Source of the DNA: Acidobacteriota bacterium
GTDB taxonomy: Bacteria; Acidobacteriota; Aminicenantia; Aminicenantales; Saccharicenantaceae
Reading direction: 5' to 3'
DNA length: 64,000 nt
Assembly: GCA_039683095.1 (NCBI GenBank)
Contig: JBDKSB010000005.1
Coordinates: 20,778-84,777 of the forward strand
The position numbers and the translations under genes are program-made. The number at the start of each line of letters is the position of its first letter. Position 1 is the stretch's first letter. The notes beneath the pieces are model-generated. The model had not been told where the DNA came from, searched no databases, and worked only from the letters and a program-made list of their open reading frames with translations. Positions 18,309-27,297 of this stretch are shown one piece after another.

Positions 18309-20537
18309 ATGAGAAGAGCTTCGAGATCAGCCGCGTTCCTCAGCCTGATGCTGGCCGTCCTGTTCGTCGGCCAGGCCTTCCCCCAAGCTCAACAGCCTCA
18401 GCAGCGGCTCATCGGCAGGGCCCTCTACGAGAAGCTTCAGCGAGAGGGCCGCCGCATGATGGGCGGGGGCCCCGGCGGCTTCGGCGGGGGCGCGATGTGG
18501 ACGCCCGACGGCAAGGCCACCTATGCCTTCGAGGACGGCACCTTCAAACGGACCGACCTCGCAACCGGCGAAAAGGCGCCACTTTTCGACGACGCGAAGA
18601 TCCTGGCCGCGGTCAACGCCATGACCGGCCGCCAGGAGGTCAAGCTCTTTTTTAACCGCTTCCAATACGTCAACGACGGCCGGGCGATCCAGTTCCAGGC
18701 CTTCAACAAGGTCTTTCTCTATGACCTGGGCTCGGCCAAGCTCGCGGCCTATGAGCCCGAACGGTCCGTCACCGGGGTCCGGGGCCGGGCCTACGGCGAC
18801 GTCCTCTCTCCCGACCTCAAGTACCGGGCCTTCACCCGAAATTACAACCTTTACGTCAAGGACATGGACGGCAACGAAACGGCCCTGACCACGGACGGCA
18901 ACGAGGACCTGCGCAACGGCTATCCCGACTGGGTCTACCCCGAGGAGCTCGGCCAGTACCAGGCTTTCTGGTGGTCGCCCGACTCGAAGAGAATCGCCTT
19001 CATGCAGTTCGACGAGAGCCCGGTCTTCAAGTATCCGATCGTCCACGACATCGCCGCCATGCCCCGCTACGAGCTCCAGGGCTACCCGGTGCCGGGCGCG
19101 AACAACCCCATCGTCCGGCTGTTCATCGCCGACGTCGCGGCGAAGAAGCTCGTCCGCCTGGAGACCGGCGACGACCTGGACGTCTATCTCTACCGGGGCC
19201 AGTGGACGGCCGACGGCAGGGAGTTCACCTACCACCGCCTCAACCGGCTCCAGAACAAGGTCGAGCTCTTCGCCGCCGACCCGGCCAGCGGCAAGACCCG
19301 CCTGTTCCTGACCGACACCGACCCCTGCTACATCGACGAGCAGACGGACCTCGTTTTCCTCAAGGACGGCAAGCGCTTCCTCTGGACCTCCGAACGGAGC
19401 GGCTGGCGCGAGATCTACCTCTACGACCTGGCCGCGGGCCGGCTCCTCAAGCAGCTGACCAACGCCAAGCTCCCCGTCCGCGGCATCCAGGGCGTCGACG
19501 AGGCCCGCGGCGTCGTTTACTTCGCCGGCTACGAGGCCAACGGCACCGAGAGCCATCTCTACCGGGTCAAGCTCGACGGCACCGGCTTCGCCAAGATGAC
19601 CAGGGAGCCGGGCACGCACGCGGCCAGCCTGTCCCCGGCCTTCGACTACTACACGGATTCCTTCTCGAGCTACGACCAGCCGATGAAGTCGACCCTCTGC
19701 CGCGCCGACGGCACGGTGGTCAGGGTCCTGGCGGCCGGCGAGGTCAGCAAGGAGTTCCAGGACCTCCGGCTGATCAAGCCCGAGCATTTCCTGTTCAAGT
19801 CCGCCGACGGCCAGTACGACCTCGACGGCCTGCTCTATTTCCCGGCCCACTTCGACCCCAACGACAAGTATCCGCTCATCCTCTCGGTCTACGGCGGCCC
19901 GGGCTCCAAGGGAGTCACCAACTCGTACAAGATGGCCGACGGCAGCCAGGCCCTGGCCCAGCTGGGATTCCTGGTCGCCGTCTGCGACTACCGCGGCGTC
20001 TCCGGGCGCGGCAAGGCCTTCCAGAACCTTCACTACATGAAGCTCGGCCAGGTCGAGCTCGAGGACCATGTCGCCTTCGTCAAGGCCCTGGGCCAGCGGC
20101 CCTACGTCGACACGACCAGGGTCGGCATCACCGGCCACTCCTACGGCGGCTACTTCACCTGCCTCTGCCTGCTCAAGGCCCCCGACGTCTTCCAGGTGGG
20201 CGTCGCCGGCGCCCCGGTCACCGATTGGCGGAACTACGATTCGATCTACACCGAGCGCTACATGCGCCGGCCCCAGGACAACCCCGACGGCTACGAGAAG
20301 GGCTCCTGCCTGACCTACGCCAAGAACCTCAAGGGCAAGCTCTTCATCCATCACGGCACGGTCGACGACAACGTCCACCCGGCCAACACGATCCAGCTCG
20401 TCCAGGCCCTGCTCAAGGAGAACAAAAAGTTCGACCTGATGATGTACCCCGAGCAGCAGCACGGCATCGGCTTCCAGCGCTACCCGGAATCGAGGGTCGA
20501 GTATTTCATCGAGAACCTGAAGCCGGTCGTCAAGTAG
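18309..20537 (+). CDS. secreted dipeptidyl peptidase IV-type S9 peptidase
   Basis: Protein of 742 residues from ATG 18309 (AAGGAGA upstream and a clear signal peptide); an ATG at 18222 would place 29 odd residues before the signal. The N-terminal beta-propeller contains DWVYPEELG, the Glu pair that binds the free substrate N-terminus in DPP IV enzymes. The C-terminal alpha/beta-hydrolase carries the triad Ser in GHSYGG near residue 608, Asp in VDDNVH near 686 and His in QQHGIG near 718. It should release N-terminal dipeptides, classically X-Pro or X-Ala, outside the cytoplasm. Those products suit the C69 dipeptidases in this window. Family S9B is secure. Confidence 0.93.
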   Translation: MRRASRSAAFLSLMLAVLFVGQAFPQAQQPQQRLIGRALYEKLQREGRRMMGGGPGGFGGGAMWTPDGKATYAFEDGTFKRTDLATGEKAPLFDDAKILAAVNAMTGRQEVKLFFNRFQYVNDGRAIQFQAFNKVFLYDLGSAKLAAYEPERSVTGVRGRAYGDVLSPDLKYRAFTRNYNLYVKDMDGNETALTTDGNEDLRNGYPDWVYPEELGQYQAFWWSPDSKRIAFMQFDESPVFKYPIVHDIAAMPRYELQGYPVPGANNPIVRLFIADVAAKKLVRLETGDDLDVYLYRGQWTADGREFTYHRLNRLQNKVELFAADPASGKTRLFLTDTDPCYIDEQTDLVFLKDGKRFLWTSERSGWREIYLYDLAAGRLLKQLTNAKLPVRGIQGVDEARGVVYFAGYEANGTESHLYRVKLDGTGFAKMTREPGTHAASLSPAFDYYTDSFSSYDQPMKSTLCRADGTVVRVLAAGEVSKEFQDLRLIKPEHFLFKSADGQYDLDGLLYFPAHFDPNDKYPLILSVYGGPGSKGVTNSYKMADGSQALAQLGFLVAVCDYRGVSGRGKAFQNLHYMKLGQVELEDHVAFVKALGQRPYVDTTRVGITGHSYGGYFTCLCLLKAPDVFQVGVAGAPVTDWRNYDSIYTERYMRRPQDNPDGYEKGSCLTYAKNLKGKLFIHHGTVDDNVHPANTIQLVQALLKENKKFDLMMYPEQQHGIGFQRYPESRVEYFIENLKPVVK

Positions 20538-20565
20538 GCGGCCGCCCAGGGAAAGGAGCATTCCG

Positions 20566-21654
20566 ATGGCCAAGTTCGAAGGCGTGAAATGGGCCCCGCG
20601 GCAGATGCGCTATCTCCTGCCCGGGAAGCAGTTCGCCCTCCTCGAACCCGACGCCAAGGTCTACGGCGTCAACAAATCGATCTTCTACGCGACGTTCCTC
20701 TGCTTCGAGGGCGTGCGTTTCTTCGTCAAGAAGGGCGCCGCCGGGCATCTCGAGGTCAATTTCCTCAACTGGCACAAGAACCTCGAGCGGCTGAGGCGGG
20801 GCATGGCCTTCAACCTCAGCAAGGCCCAGGCCGAGATCATCCCCACGGTCGAGGATCTCGAGGGACTGATCATCCACCAGTTCTTCAAGGCCCCGGAGAT
20901 CCGGGCCTTCCTCGAGGGCATGGCCGAGAAGGGACTCCAGGGCTACCTCCGGCCGTTCACCGTGGACGAGGAACAGTCCATGGGCGTGACCTTCCCCGCC
21001 CAGCCGGCCTTGCGGGCCGTCTTCTGCAGCTACGACAATTATCTCGGCGAGCCGTTCACCGGCGTCGTCATCCCCCATCTCGTCCGGGCCGTCGGCCTGA
21101 ACAGGACGGGCTGCCTCAAGCTCGGGATCAACTACGTCATGAGCCTGAAGGCCCTCGAGGCGGCCAAGGAGGTCGATCCGAAGGCCGCCGCCGCCCTGTT
21201 CCTCGACGACCGGACCCACCTGCCGCTGGCCGAGCGGCACATCACCGAGTGGGACTCCTCGTGCTGCCTGTTCGGGCTGAGGGACGGGACGGTCGTCAAG
21301 ATCCCGGAGAGCGAGCTCATCCTGCCCTCGGTCACCATCCAGGGCATGGTCGCCGTCCTGAAGGACATGGGCGTCAAGGTCGAGGAGCGGCACGTCGCCT
21401 ACGGCGAGCTGGTCAAGTGGGTCAAGGCCAAGGATCTCGTCGTCATCGCCAGCATCGGCACGGCCGGCATCATGAACCGCTGCCAGAAGCTGCTGTGCGT
21501 CGACGAGAAGAACGCGGTCGCGGCCACCCACGCGCCCGACACCGGCCACCCGCTCTACGCCAAGCTGGCCGAAGCCAAGGCCACTTACTGGGACATCTAC
21601 AAGGAAAAGGCCAAGCTCCCGGCCGGAATGAACCTCTACAAGTACTCGCTGTAA
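20566..21654 (+). CDS. BCAT-fold (class IV aminotransferase-like) protein
   Basis: Protein of 362 residues, AAAGGAG before the ATG, no signal peptide. It follows the DPP IV gene by 28 bases. Class IV aminotransferase features are visible: LRPFTVDEEQ, then CLKLGINYVMSLKALEAAK with Lys in the position of the PLP lysine, LFLDDRTHL, ITEWDSSCCLF (usually a Glu-x-x-x-x-Asn segment) and ILPSVTIQGMV. The Gly-rich and Asn motifs are altered from branched-chain aminotransferases, so substrate or even activity may differ. Placement after a peptidase suggests amino-acid catabolism. Fold assignment is good; function is moderate. Confidence 0.7.
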   Translation: MAKFEGVKWAPRQMRYLLPGKQFALLEPDAKVYGVNKSIFYATFLCFEGVRFFVKKGAAGHLEVNFLNWHKNLERLRRGMAFNLSKAQAEIIPTVEDLEGLIIHQFFKAPEIRAFLEGMAEKGLQGYLRPFTVDEEQSMGVTFPAQPALRAVFCSYDNYLGEPFTGVVIPHLVRAVGLNRTGCLKLGINYVMSLKALEAAKEVDPKAAAALFLDDRTHLPLAERHITEWDSSCCLFGLRDGTVVKIPESELILPSVTIQGMVAVLKDMGVKVEERHVAYGELVKWVKAKDLVVIASIGTAGIMNRCQKLLCVDEKNAVAATHAPDTGHPLYAKLAEAKATYWDIYKEKAKLPAGMNLYKYSL

Positions 21655-21661
21655 ATCAAAA

Positions 21662-21692
21662 GGGGGGCGCGTCCCGGAAGGGCGCGCCCCCC
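21662..21692. terminator. strong bidirectional terminator
   Basis: A perfect 10-bp stem, GGGGGGCGCG with CGCGCCCCCC, sits between convergent genes ending at 21654 and 21740. TTTCTTT follows on the plus strand and an A-rich flank gives Ts on the minus strand, so it can stop both transcripts. Confidence 0.8.
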
Positions 21693-21739
21693 TTTCTTTG
21701 TCCGCTCCCGGGGACACGACGCGCGTGTCCCCGATCCGC

Positions 21740-23431
21740 TTACAGGGACATGGCGATCAGCATCCAGAACTTGTCGCCGAGCTCCAGGTACTTCTGAACG
21801 GCCGCCCGGGCCATGTCGTTCGTGTACTTGGTCAGGTAGCGCTCGACCGTGAACGGCTCCTTGTCCGGGGCCTTGCTGGCCAGTATCTCCTGGACCTTCT
21901 TCTCGATCCCCGGCAGGTCCGCGAAGGCCTTGTCCTCGAACTCCGCGATGACGCCGTCGATCGTCTTGCGGGTCTGCCCCCACTTCAGCGTCGCTAGGCG
22001 ATTGGCCCGGCGGAAGGCCCAGGCCGCCGAATCCAGTCGGAAGTTGTGCTGGGCGCAGATCTCGTAGGAAGGAGGCAGCTCCGTCGTGCCGGCGAAGATG
22101 GGGATGCGGACGCTCATGGCCGGGTTGTCGAAGCTGAACCAGCAGATCGCGCCGACGGCGGGCGGCAGCCAGCCGCGGACCTGGAGGACGGTGGCGTAGG
22201 CGCAGCCGGAGATGGGGATGGTCCGCTGCGGTACGATCGTGCCCGGCTTGAGGCTGTTGACGATGGCCATGATATCCCGGGGCATCCAGGCGCTGACGAT
22301 GTTGCTCGGGACGTTCTTCGCCGGGGCGGCCGGCTGCGCCGGCGGGGCCTCGCCCGGCCGGCGGCGCTGCATCTGCGGGAAGAGGGGCATGTTCTTCGTC
22401 ATATCGAGGTCCGTGCCCTCATAGGGATTCCGGTAGAGGGCCAGGACGTCGCGGACCGAGAGCTTCTTCTCGGGTTTGACCGAGAAGGGCAGCTCGGGCA
22501 TGTCCATGCTCAGCTTGAGCGAGGGGGCCAGGGTGCTGAGGACGAAGAACTCGCGGGTCGAGAACGGCCGGCGCCCGTTGTAGGCCTCCCAGAACTTGAA
22601 CGGCTTGCCGCCCTTGGGGTCCCACCAGCCCATGTCCTGGGCCAGCTGGAAGACGTTCTCCGAGGCCATGTAGCGGTCGGGGTTCTTCAGGTCGATCTCG
22701 GCGATGCGGGGGATGTTGGCCGAGATGCCGACGTGGTCGTCCGGGATGCGGACGGCCGCCCAGACGGCGCCCTTCTCGAGCGGCCCGGCGCCCATGATCT
22801 CGAGCTGCCAGACCTCCTTGCCGTCGGCGATAGTGATGCACTCGCCGTCGTCGCCGTAGCCGTACTGCTTGGCCAGCTCGCCGATGAGCTTGATGGCCTC
22901 CCGGGCCGTCCGGCAGCGCTCGAGGGCGATCCGCTCGAGTTCCTCGATCATGAAGATGCCTTCGTTGTTGACCAGCTCGCGGCGGCCGCCGATGGTCGTT
23001 TCGCCGATGGCCAGGCCCATCTCGTTGAGCGAAGGATAGGCCGTGTTCAGGAAGCGATAGGTCTCGGGGACCTGGGGGATCTCGCCCGTCTGGACGATGC
23101 CCTGCAGGTCGGCCGGCGTCTCGGTGTGCATCTTGCCGGAGTAGATCTTGTTCATGGTCTTGTCCGGCCAGGTCTGGCGGGGCACGATGTTGACCCACTG
23201 CCGATAGCCGCCGTCGCACGTATGGCAGGTGATGACCGAGCCGTCGACCGTGGCCAGCCGTCCGACCTGGATCGACGTGCAGCCGTCCGGCTCCTCGATC
23301 CGGGCCTGGGCGGCCGGGACGAGCGGCGCCTCGGGCTTCTGGGCGATGGCCGACGCCATGAGGCCCAAAAGAACGACCGAGAGCATGAGCCCGCGGCCTA
23401 TGATCCGCTGGAAACGCGTTTTCCTCAACAT
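21740..23431 (-). CDS. secreted C69-family dipeptidase, paralogue 3
   Basis: Protein of 563 residues with a signal peptide (LMLSVVLLGLMASAIAQ). The predicted N-terminal nucleophile is Cys51 in DGCTSIQVGRLATVDGS, matching the C69 pattern. Shared blocks with the two tandem copies include a LGDKFW-like C-terminal motif, but overall it is clearly more divergent and has a Pro/Ala-rich insert (APPAQPAAPAK) near the middle. It should be an exported Ntn-type dipeptidase. It is separate from the tandem pair by about 18 kb and stands next to the DPP IV operon, facing it. Confidence 0.9.
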   Translation of the reverse strand: MLRKTRFQRIIGRGLMLSVVLLGLMASAIAQKPEAPLVPAAQARIEEPDGCTSIQVGRLATVDGSVITCHTCDGGYRQWVNIVPRQTWPDKTMNKIYSGKMHTETPADLQGIVQTGEIPQVPETYRFLNTAYPSLNEMGLAIGETTIGGRRELVNNEGIFMIEELERIALERCRTAREAIKLIGELAKQYGYGDDGECITIADGKEVWQLEIMGAGPLEKGAVWAAVRIPDDHVGISANIPRIAEIDLKNPDRYMASENVFQLAQDMGWWDPKGGKPFKFWEAYNGRRPFSTREFFVLSTLAPSLKLSMDMPELPFSVKPEKKLSVRDVLALYRNPYEGTDLDMTKNMPLFPQMQRRRPGEAPPAQPAAPAKNVPSNIVSAWMPRDIMAIVNSLKPGTIVPQRTIPISGCAYATVLQVRGWLPPAVGAICWFSFDNPAMSVRIPIFAGTTELPPSYEICAQHNFRLDSAAWAFRRANRLATLKWGQTRKTIDGVIAEFEDKAFADLPGIEKKVQEILASKAPDKEPFTVERYLTKYTNDMARAAVQKYLELGDKFWMLIAMSL

Positions 23432-23525
23432 TGCCTCCTCGAAAAATAAGAATTCGCGGCGCTCGGGAGCCGGCTTATGAATTTAGGGGAACAGCGCCGT
23501 GCCTGTCAACCGGAATTATCTTCTC

Positions 23526-24164
23526 TCACGGCGCGCCGGCGGCCAGGGCCCGGTGCATCTCCGCGGCGCTCGTAGAGGCAGCGACCGCGATCGTCAGCGC
23601 CGGCACTCCCCTGCCGCGATAAAAAGCGATGAGGGGCGCGGTCCGTTCGTGGAAGATCTCCAGGCGCCGGCTCACGGCCCCGAGGCCGTCATCGGTCCGG
23701 CCGGCCCTGTCCCGGCCGGGATCGAGACGGAGCCTCTCGCGGATGACCGCCGCGTCCGCCTCGAGCGAAACGACGAGCTCGACGGCGACGAGACCGGCCA
23801 GGGCCTCGGCCTGGCCCGGATGCCGCGGCAGGCCGTTGAGGACAAGGAGATCGCCGGGCGCCCTCAGGCGCTCCGCCGCGAACCGCCTCAGGATCCTGAC
23901 GATCATCGGCAGGTCCCGGTCCTCGAACAACGCGCCCGTGGCCAGCGAATCACGAACGGCCGCCGCTTCCCGGGAGGTCAGGCCGCTCTCCCCGTCCGGC
24001 TGATCGGCCAGGGCCCTGAGCCGGGCCCCGAAATCGAAATGGGCGCACCGCCGGCCCCGGAAGCCCCGCCGCTCGAGTTCGTCGCCGAGAGGCGTCTTGC
24101 CCGCGCCGGTCGGGCCGACCAGCACCAGGGCCGGCCAGGGCCCGGGCGGTGCGGCGGGCGGCAT
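23526..24164 (-). CDS. adenylate kinase-like P-loop nucleotide kinase
   Basis: Protein of about 212 residues. The ATG at 24164 overlaps the stop of the antiporter gene (TGATG), so it is translationally coupled to it. Walker A is GPTGAGKT near residue 17. The segment VLNGLPRHPGQAEAL corresponds to the GFPR...Q nucleotide-monophosphate binding motif of adenylate kinases. The lid region is short and a classical zinc lid is absent. Many genomes encode such divergent copies besides true adk, so I give no symbol. Being coupled to a cation antiporter with an RCK nucleotide-binding domain is suggestive of a regulatory link, but unproven. Confidence 0.75.
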   Translation of the reverse strand: MPPAAPPGPWPALVLVGPTGAGKTPLGDELERRGFRGRRCAHFDFGARLRALADQPDGESGLTSREAAAVRDSLATGALFEDRDLPMIVRILRRFAAERLRAPGDLLVLNGLPRHPGQAEALAGLVAVELVVSLEADAAVIRERLRLDPGRDRAGRTDDGLGAVSRRLEIFHERTAPLIAFYRGRGVPALTIAVAASTSAAEMHRALAAGAP

Positions 24165-26179
24165 CAAGCGCGCCCGCCCGTCACGGCGGAGGGCCCGCCC
24201 GGGACCCCGGCCGCCAGGTAGGCGAAGGCCCGGTCGATATCCTGGTGGCTGGCCACGAGAACGAGCGTGTCCTGCTCGAGGATCTCGAAATCGGCCCCAG
24301 GACTGGTGAACGATTCTTCTCCCCGGACGACGGCCAGGACCGTGGCCCCGGTCTGGCTCCGCAGGTCGATGGCCTTAAGCGTCTTCCCGGCCGGCCAGGA
24401 CCCGCTGCCGACAAAATAGGTTTCGGCCGTGCCCGCGGCGAGAAGGTCCGATATCCTCTCGGCCACCGGCCGGACGGCGCTGCAGGCGCCCCGCAGCATG
24501 CCGTAGCATTCGCCGCGCAGGACCTTGACCTGGGCCTCGACGATGTTGCGGGGAACGTGGTACTTCTCGAGCACCCGGGTGAAGATCTCGATCGAGGTCT
24601 CGAACTCCTCGGGGATGACGTCGTCCGCGCCGAGCTTCAGGAGATCATCGATCTCCGCCGCGTAGCGCGTCCGGACGATGATGAACATATCGGGGTTGAG
24701 CGCCCGGGCCGCGTTGACGCCGTGGCGGGTCACGTTGGGGTCGGAGATGGCGAAGACGATCCCCCGGGCCCGCCGGGCTCCCGCCTCCCCGAGGATGGTC
24801 GGGCTCGAGACGTCGCCGAAGAGGACCTTCTCGCCGGCGCCGCCGGCTTCACGGACCGTCACGGGGTTGAGCTCGATGATGACGTAGCCGACCCCGGCCT
24901 CCTTGAGGACATGGGCCAGGTTCCGGCCGTTGAGGCCGTAGCCGGCGATGATGACGTGGCCAGCCAGGCCGCGGCCAGGCCCGGCCGCTTCGTTGACGGC
25001 CCGCCGCTTCCAGCACAGCGCCTTCTCCCCCCGCCCGGCCAGCAGCGGGCCGGCCTGGATGAGGAACGGCGTCGCCATGATGGTCAGGATGGACGACGCG
25101 ACGAAGGCCTGGTAGGCGTCGCCGGCGAGAAGGCCGTTGGCCCGGCCGACCCCGGCCAGAACGAACGAGAACTCCCCGACCTGGGCCAGCGCCAGGCCCG
25201 TCAGCACGGCGATCCGGGAGCCGTAGCCGAGAAGGCCGACGGTCAGGACGACGACGGCGAACTTGACGGCCAAGACGGCCGCGACCAGGACGAGGACGAG
25301 CGTCCTGAACCTCCAGGCCGCGCCGACGTCGAGCAGCATGCCGACGGAGATGAAGAACAGGCTGTTGAACAGGATCTTGAAGGGCAGGATGTCGGAGACG
25401 ACCTGGTGGCTGTAATCCGATTCGGCCAGGATGACGCCGGCCAGGAACGCGCCGAGCGCGAGCGACAGGCCGAGCGACGAGGTCAGCCAGGCCATGCCGA
25501 GGACGATGACCAGCGTCGCCAGCAGGAAGACCTCGTGGCTGCGCAGGCGGACGATGAGCTGAAGGAGGCCGGGCATGAGGAAGCGGGCCAGCCCGAAGGC
25601 CGCCGCGATGGCCAGGCCGCTCAGGCCGAGGCGCAGGCCGATGGCGCCGAGCGATACCCGGCCGGCGTTGGCCAGGACAGGCACCATGGCGATCATGGGC
25701 ACGACGGCCAGGTCCTGGAAGATCAGGACGCCGAGCGAGATCCGGCCCTGCGGCGAGTCGGTCTCACCGCGATCGGCCAGGATCTTCAGGGCCACGGCCG
25801 TGCTGCTCAGGGAGATCAGGAAGCCGTAGAAGACGGCCTCCCGGACCGGCACCCGGAGCAGGGCCAGGATGACGACCGCGGCCATCGTGGTCAGAGAAAC
25901 CTGGAGCCCGCCCCCGAACCAGAAATCCCGCTGTATCCGCTTGAGCCGGGCCGGCTCGAACTCGAGGCCGACCGTGAACAGGAGCATGACGACGCCGATC
26001 TCGGCCAGGACGTCGACGGTCGCGGTGTTCTTCACGAGCGAGAAGCCGCCCGGGCCGATGAGGACGCCGGTCAGGAGCAGGCCGACGACCGGCGGCAGCC
26101 GCAGCTTCTGCGACAGGGTGATGATCAGGACCGACGCGGCCAGGACGATGACGAATTCGCCGAAAACATAGAGCGACAT
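24164..26179 (-). CDS. CPA2-family cation:proton antiporter with RCK domains
   Basis: Protein of 671 residues. Residues about 1-385 form roughly 12 hydrophobic segments with CPA2 marks: GLLLTGVLIGPGG, FTVGLEFEP, the SLSSTAVALKIL helix break and GAFLAGVILAESDY. After a linker, residues near 408-520 are an RCK_N (TrkA-N) Rossmann domain (HVIIAGYGLNGRNLA), and the last 90 or so residues look like TrkA-C. It should exchange K+ or Na+ for protons at the inner membrane, gated by a nucleotide or glutathione-type ligand. It resembles KefB/RosB proteins, but the exact subgroup is not clear. The coupled downstream gene is a nucleotide kinase-like protein. Confidence 0.9.
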   Translation of the reverse strand: MSLYVFGEFVIVLAASVLIITLSQKLRLPPVVGLLLTGVLIGPGGFSLVKNTATVDVLAEIGVVMLLFTVGLEFEPARLKRIQRDFWFGGGLQVSLTTMAAVVILALLRVPVREAVFYGFLISLSSTAVALKILADRGETDSPQGRISLGVLIFQDLAVVPMIAMVPVLANAGRVSLGAIGLRLGLSGLAIAAAFGLARFLMPGLLQLIVRLRSHEVFLLATLVIVLGMAWLTSSLGLSLALGAFLAGVILAESDYSHQVVSDILPFKILFNSLFFISVGMLLDVGAAWRFRTLVLVLVAAVLAVKFAVVVLTVGLLGYGSRIAVLTGLALAQVGEFSFVLAGVGRANGLLAGDAYQAFVASSILTIMATPFLIQAGPLLAGRGEKALCWKRRAVNEAAGPGRGLAGHVIIAGYGLNGRNLAHVLKEAGVGYVIIELNPVTVREAGGAGEKVLFGDVSSPTILGEAGARRARGIVFAISDPNVTRHGVNAARALNPDMFIIVRTRYAAEIDDLLKLGADDVIPEEFETSIEIFTRVLEKYHVPRNIVEAQVKVLRGECYGMLRGACSAVRPVAERISDLLAAGTAETYFVGSGSWPAGKTLKAIDLRSQTGATVLAVVRGEESFTSPGADFEILEQDTLVLVASHQDIDRAFAYLAAGVPGGPSAVTGGRA

Positions 26180-26381
26180 GATCCCGATCCCGCTTCGTCT
26201 TATAGCATGGCCCGGCGAAAACGGTCAACCGCGCCCTCCCCTTCCCCGGTGAGGCGGGCGCCGGCAATATCACCCCCGATAACCCCCAAGTCGGGGATGG
26301 CCGCCGCGCCGGCTCGCGATAGACTGGGGGCCGGCCGCCGGACGGGCGGCGAAGCTATCGATGTTGATTTAGGAGGCTTAA

Positions 26382-27002
26382 ATGAAGAAGTCCCTGATCG
26401 CTTGCCTGGCCGCCCTGTGCCTGGCCGCCGTTCTGCCCCAGACCCTGTCCGCCGGCATCGGCTTCAAGGGCGGGCTGTCGCTCGCCAAGTGCGCCATCGA
26501 ACCCGTGGACAGCGTTCCCTTCCCGATCCAGAACCTGACCGGCCCGGTCGGCGGCGTCTTCTTCGGCGCCGGGCTCGGGCCGCTGTCCTTCCAGACGGAG
26601 ATCCTCTACGCCCGGATGGGCATGAAGGGCGAGTACTCGGGGGCCACGATCGAGTACCGCGCCGACTACATCCAGGTGCCCCTGCTGCTCAAGGTCCGGG
26701 TCATCCCGGCCGGCCCCGTGCGGCCCATCGTCTACGCGGGCGGCTACGGGTCCTACCTGCTCAAGGCCAAGGGAATCATGACCTCTCCCACGGCCTCGGA
26801 CTCCGAGGACATCACCGACACGTTCCAGAGGTATGACTACGGCGTCGTCGGCGGCGCCGGTCTCGAGTTCAAGCTCCCCGGCATCATGCTGTCGCTCGAA
26901 GGCCGCTACAATTACGGCCTGGCCAATATCATCAAGGATCCCGGCGAAAGCGATTCGGCCAAGAACCGGTCCATGATGGTCCTGGTCGGCATCGGCTTCT
27001 GA
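26382..27002 (+). CDS. small outer-membrane beta-barrel protein, copy 1
   Basis: Protein of 206 residues, TAGGAGG before ATG, signal peptide ending near LSAG. The mature sequence alternates polar and hydrophobic residues with Gly/Tyr-rich strands (GFKGGLSLAKC, YADYIQVPLLLKV, FEFKLPG-like) and ends in a C-terminal aromatic strand (VLVGIGF, Phe last), as expected for an outer-membrane barrel of the PorT/OMP_b-brl type. It is about 8 strands by size. A close paralogue lies 295 bases downstream. Function is structural or unknown. Confidence 0.8.
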   Translation: MKKSLIACLAALCLAAVLPQTLSAGIGFKGGLSLAKCAIEPVDSVPFPIQNLTGPVGGVFFGAGLGPLSFQTEILYARMGMKGEYSGATIEYRADYIQVPLLLKVRVIPAGPVRPIVYAGGYGSYLLKAKGIMTSPTASDSEDITDTFQRYDYGVVGGAGLEFKLPGIMLSLEGRYNYGLANIIKDPGESDSAKNRSMMVLVGIGF

Positions 27003-27034
27003 CCCCTTCGGACCCAATAGCGTCGATCCAGAGG

Positions 27035-27064
27035 CCCCGTCCCCCGCGGGACGGGGCTTTTTTT
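27035..27064 (+). terminator. rho-independent terminator
   Basis: A 10-bp stem GCCCCGTCCC/GGGACGGGGC with a 4-base loop is followed by six Ts, 33 bases after the barrel gene stop. It isolates barrel copy 1 from copy 2. Confidence 0.9.
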
Positions 27065-27297
27065 GGCTCTTCTCCAGATTCCGAGGAACATCTCTCTGCG
27101 GCTTTGCCCGGGATCTGCCTCTTGCTCCCCGGCCCCCCGGAAACCAGTCGTCCGGTTCCCCCCGCTACGAGGGTCCCCTCTCCACGGACGGGGATCATCG
27201 AGGCACCATCCCTCGCTGCCTCGAGAGGGGAGAAGATCTCTTTTGCGCCGTCTAGTGGTAAAATAGGGACGGGTTCGAAGCATTAGAGGAGGCTCCC

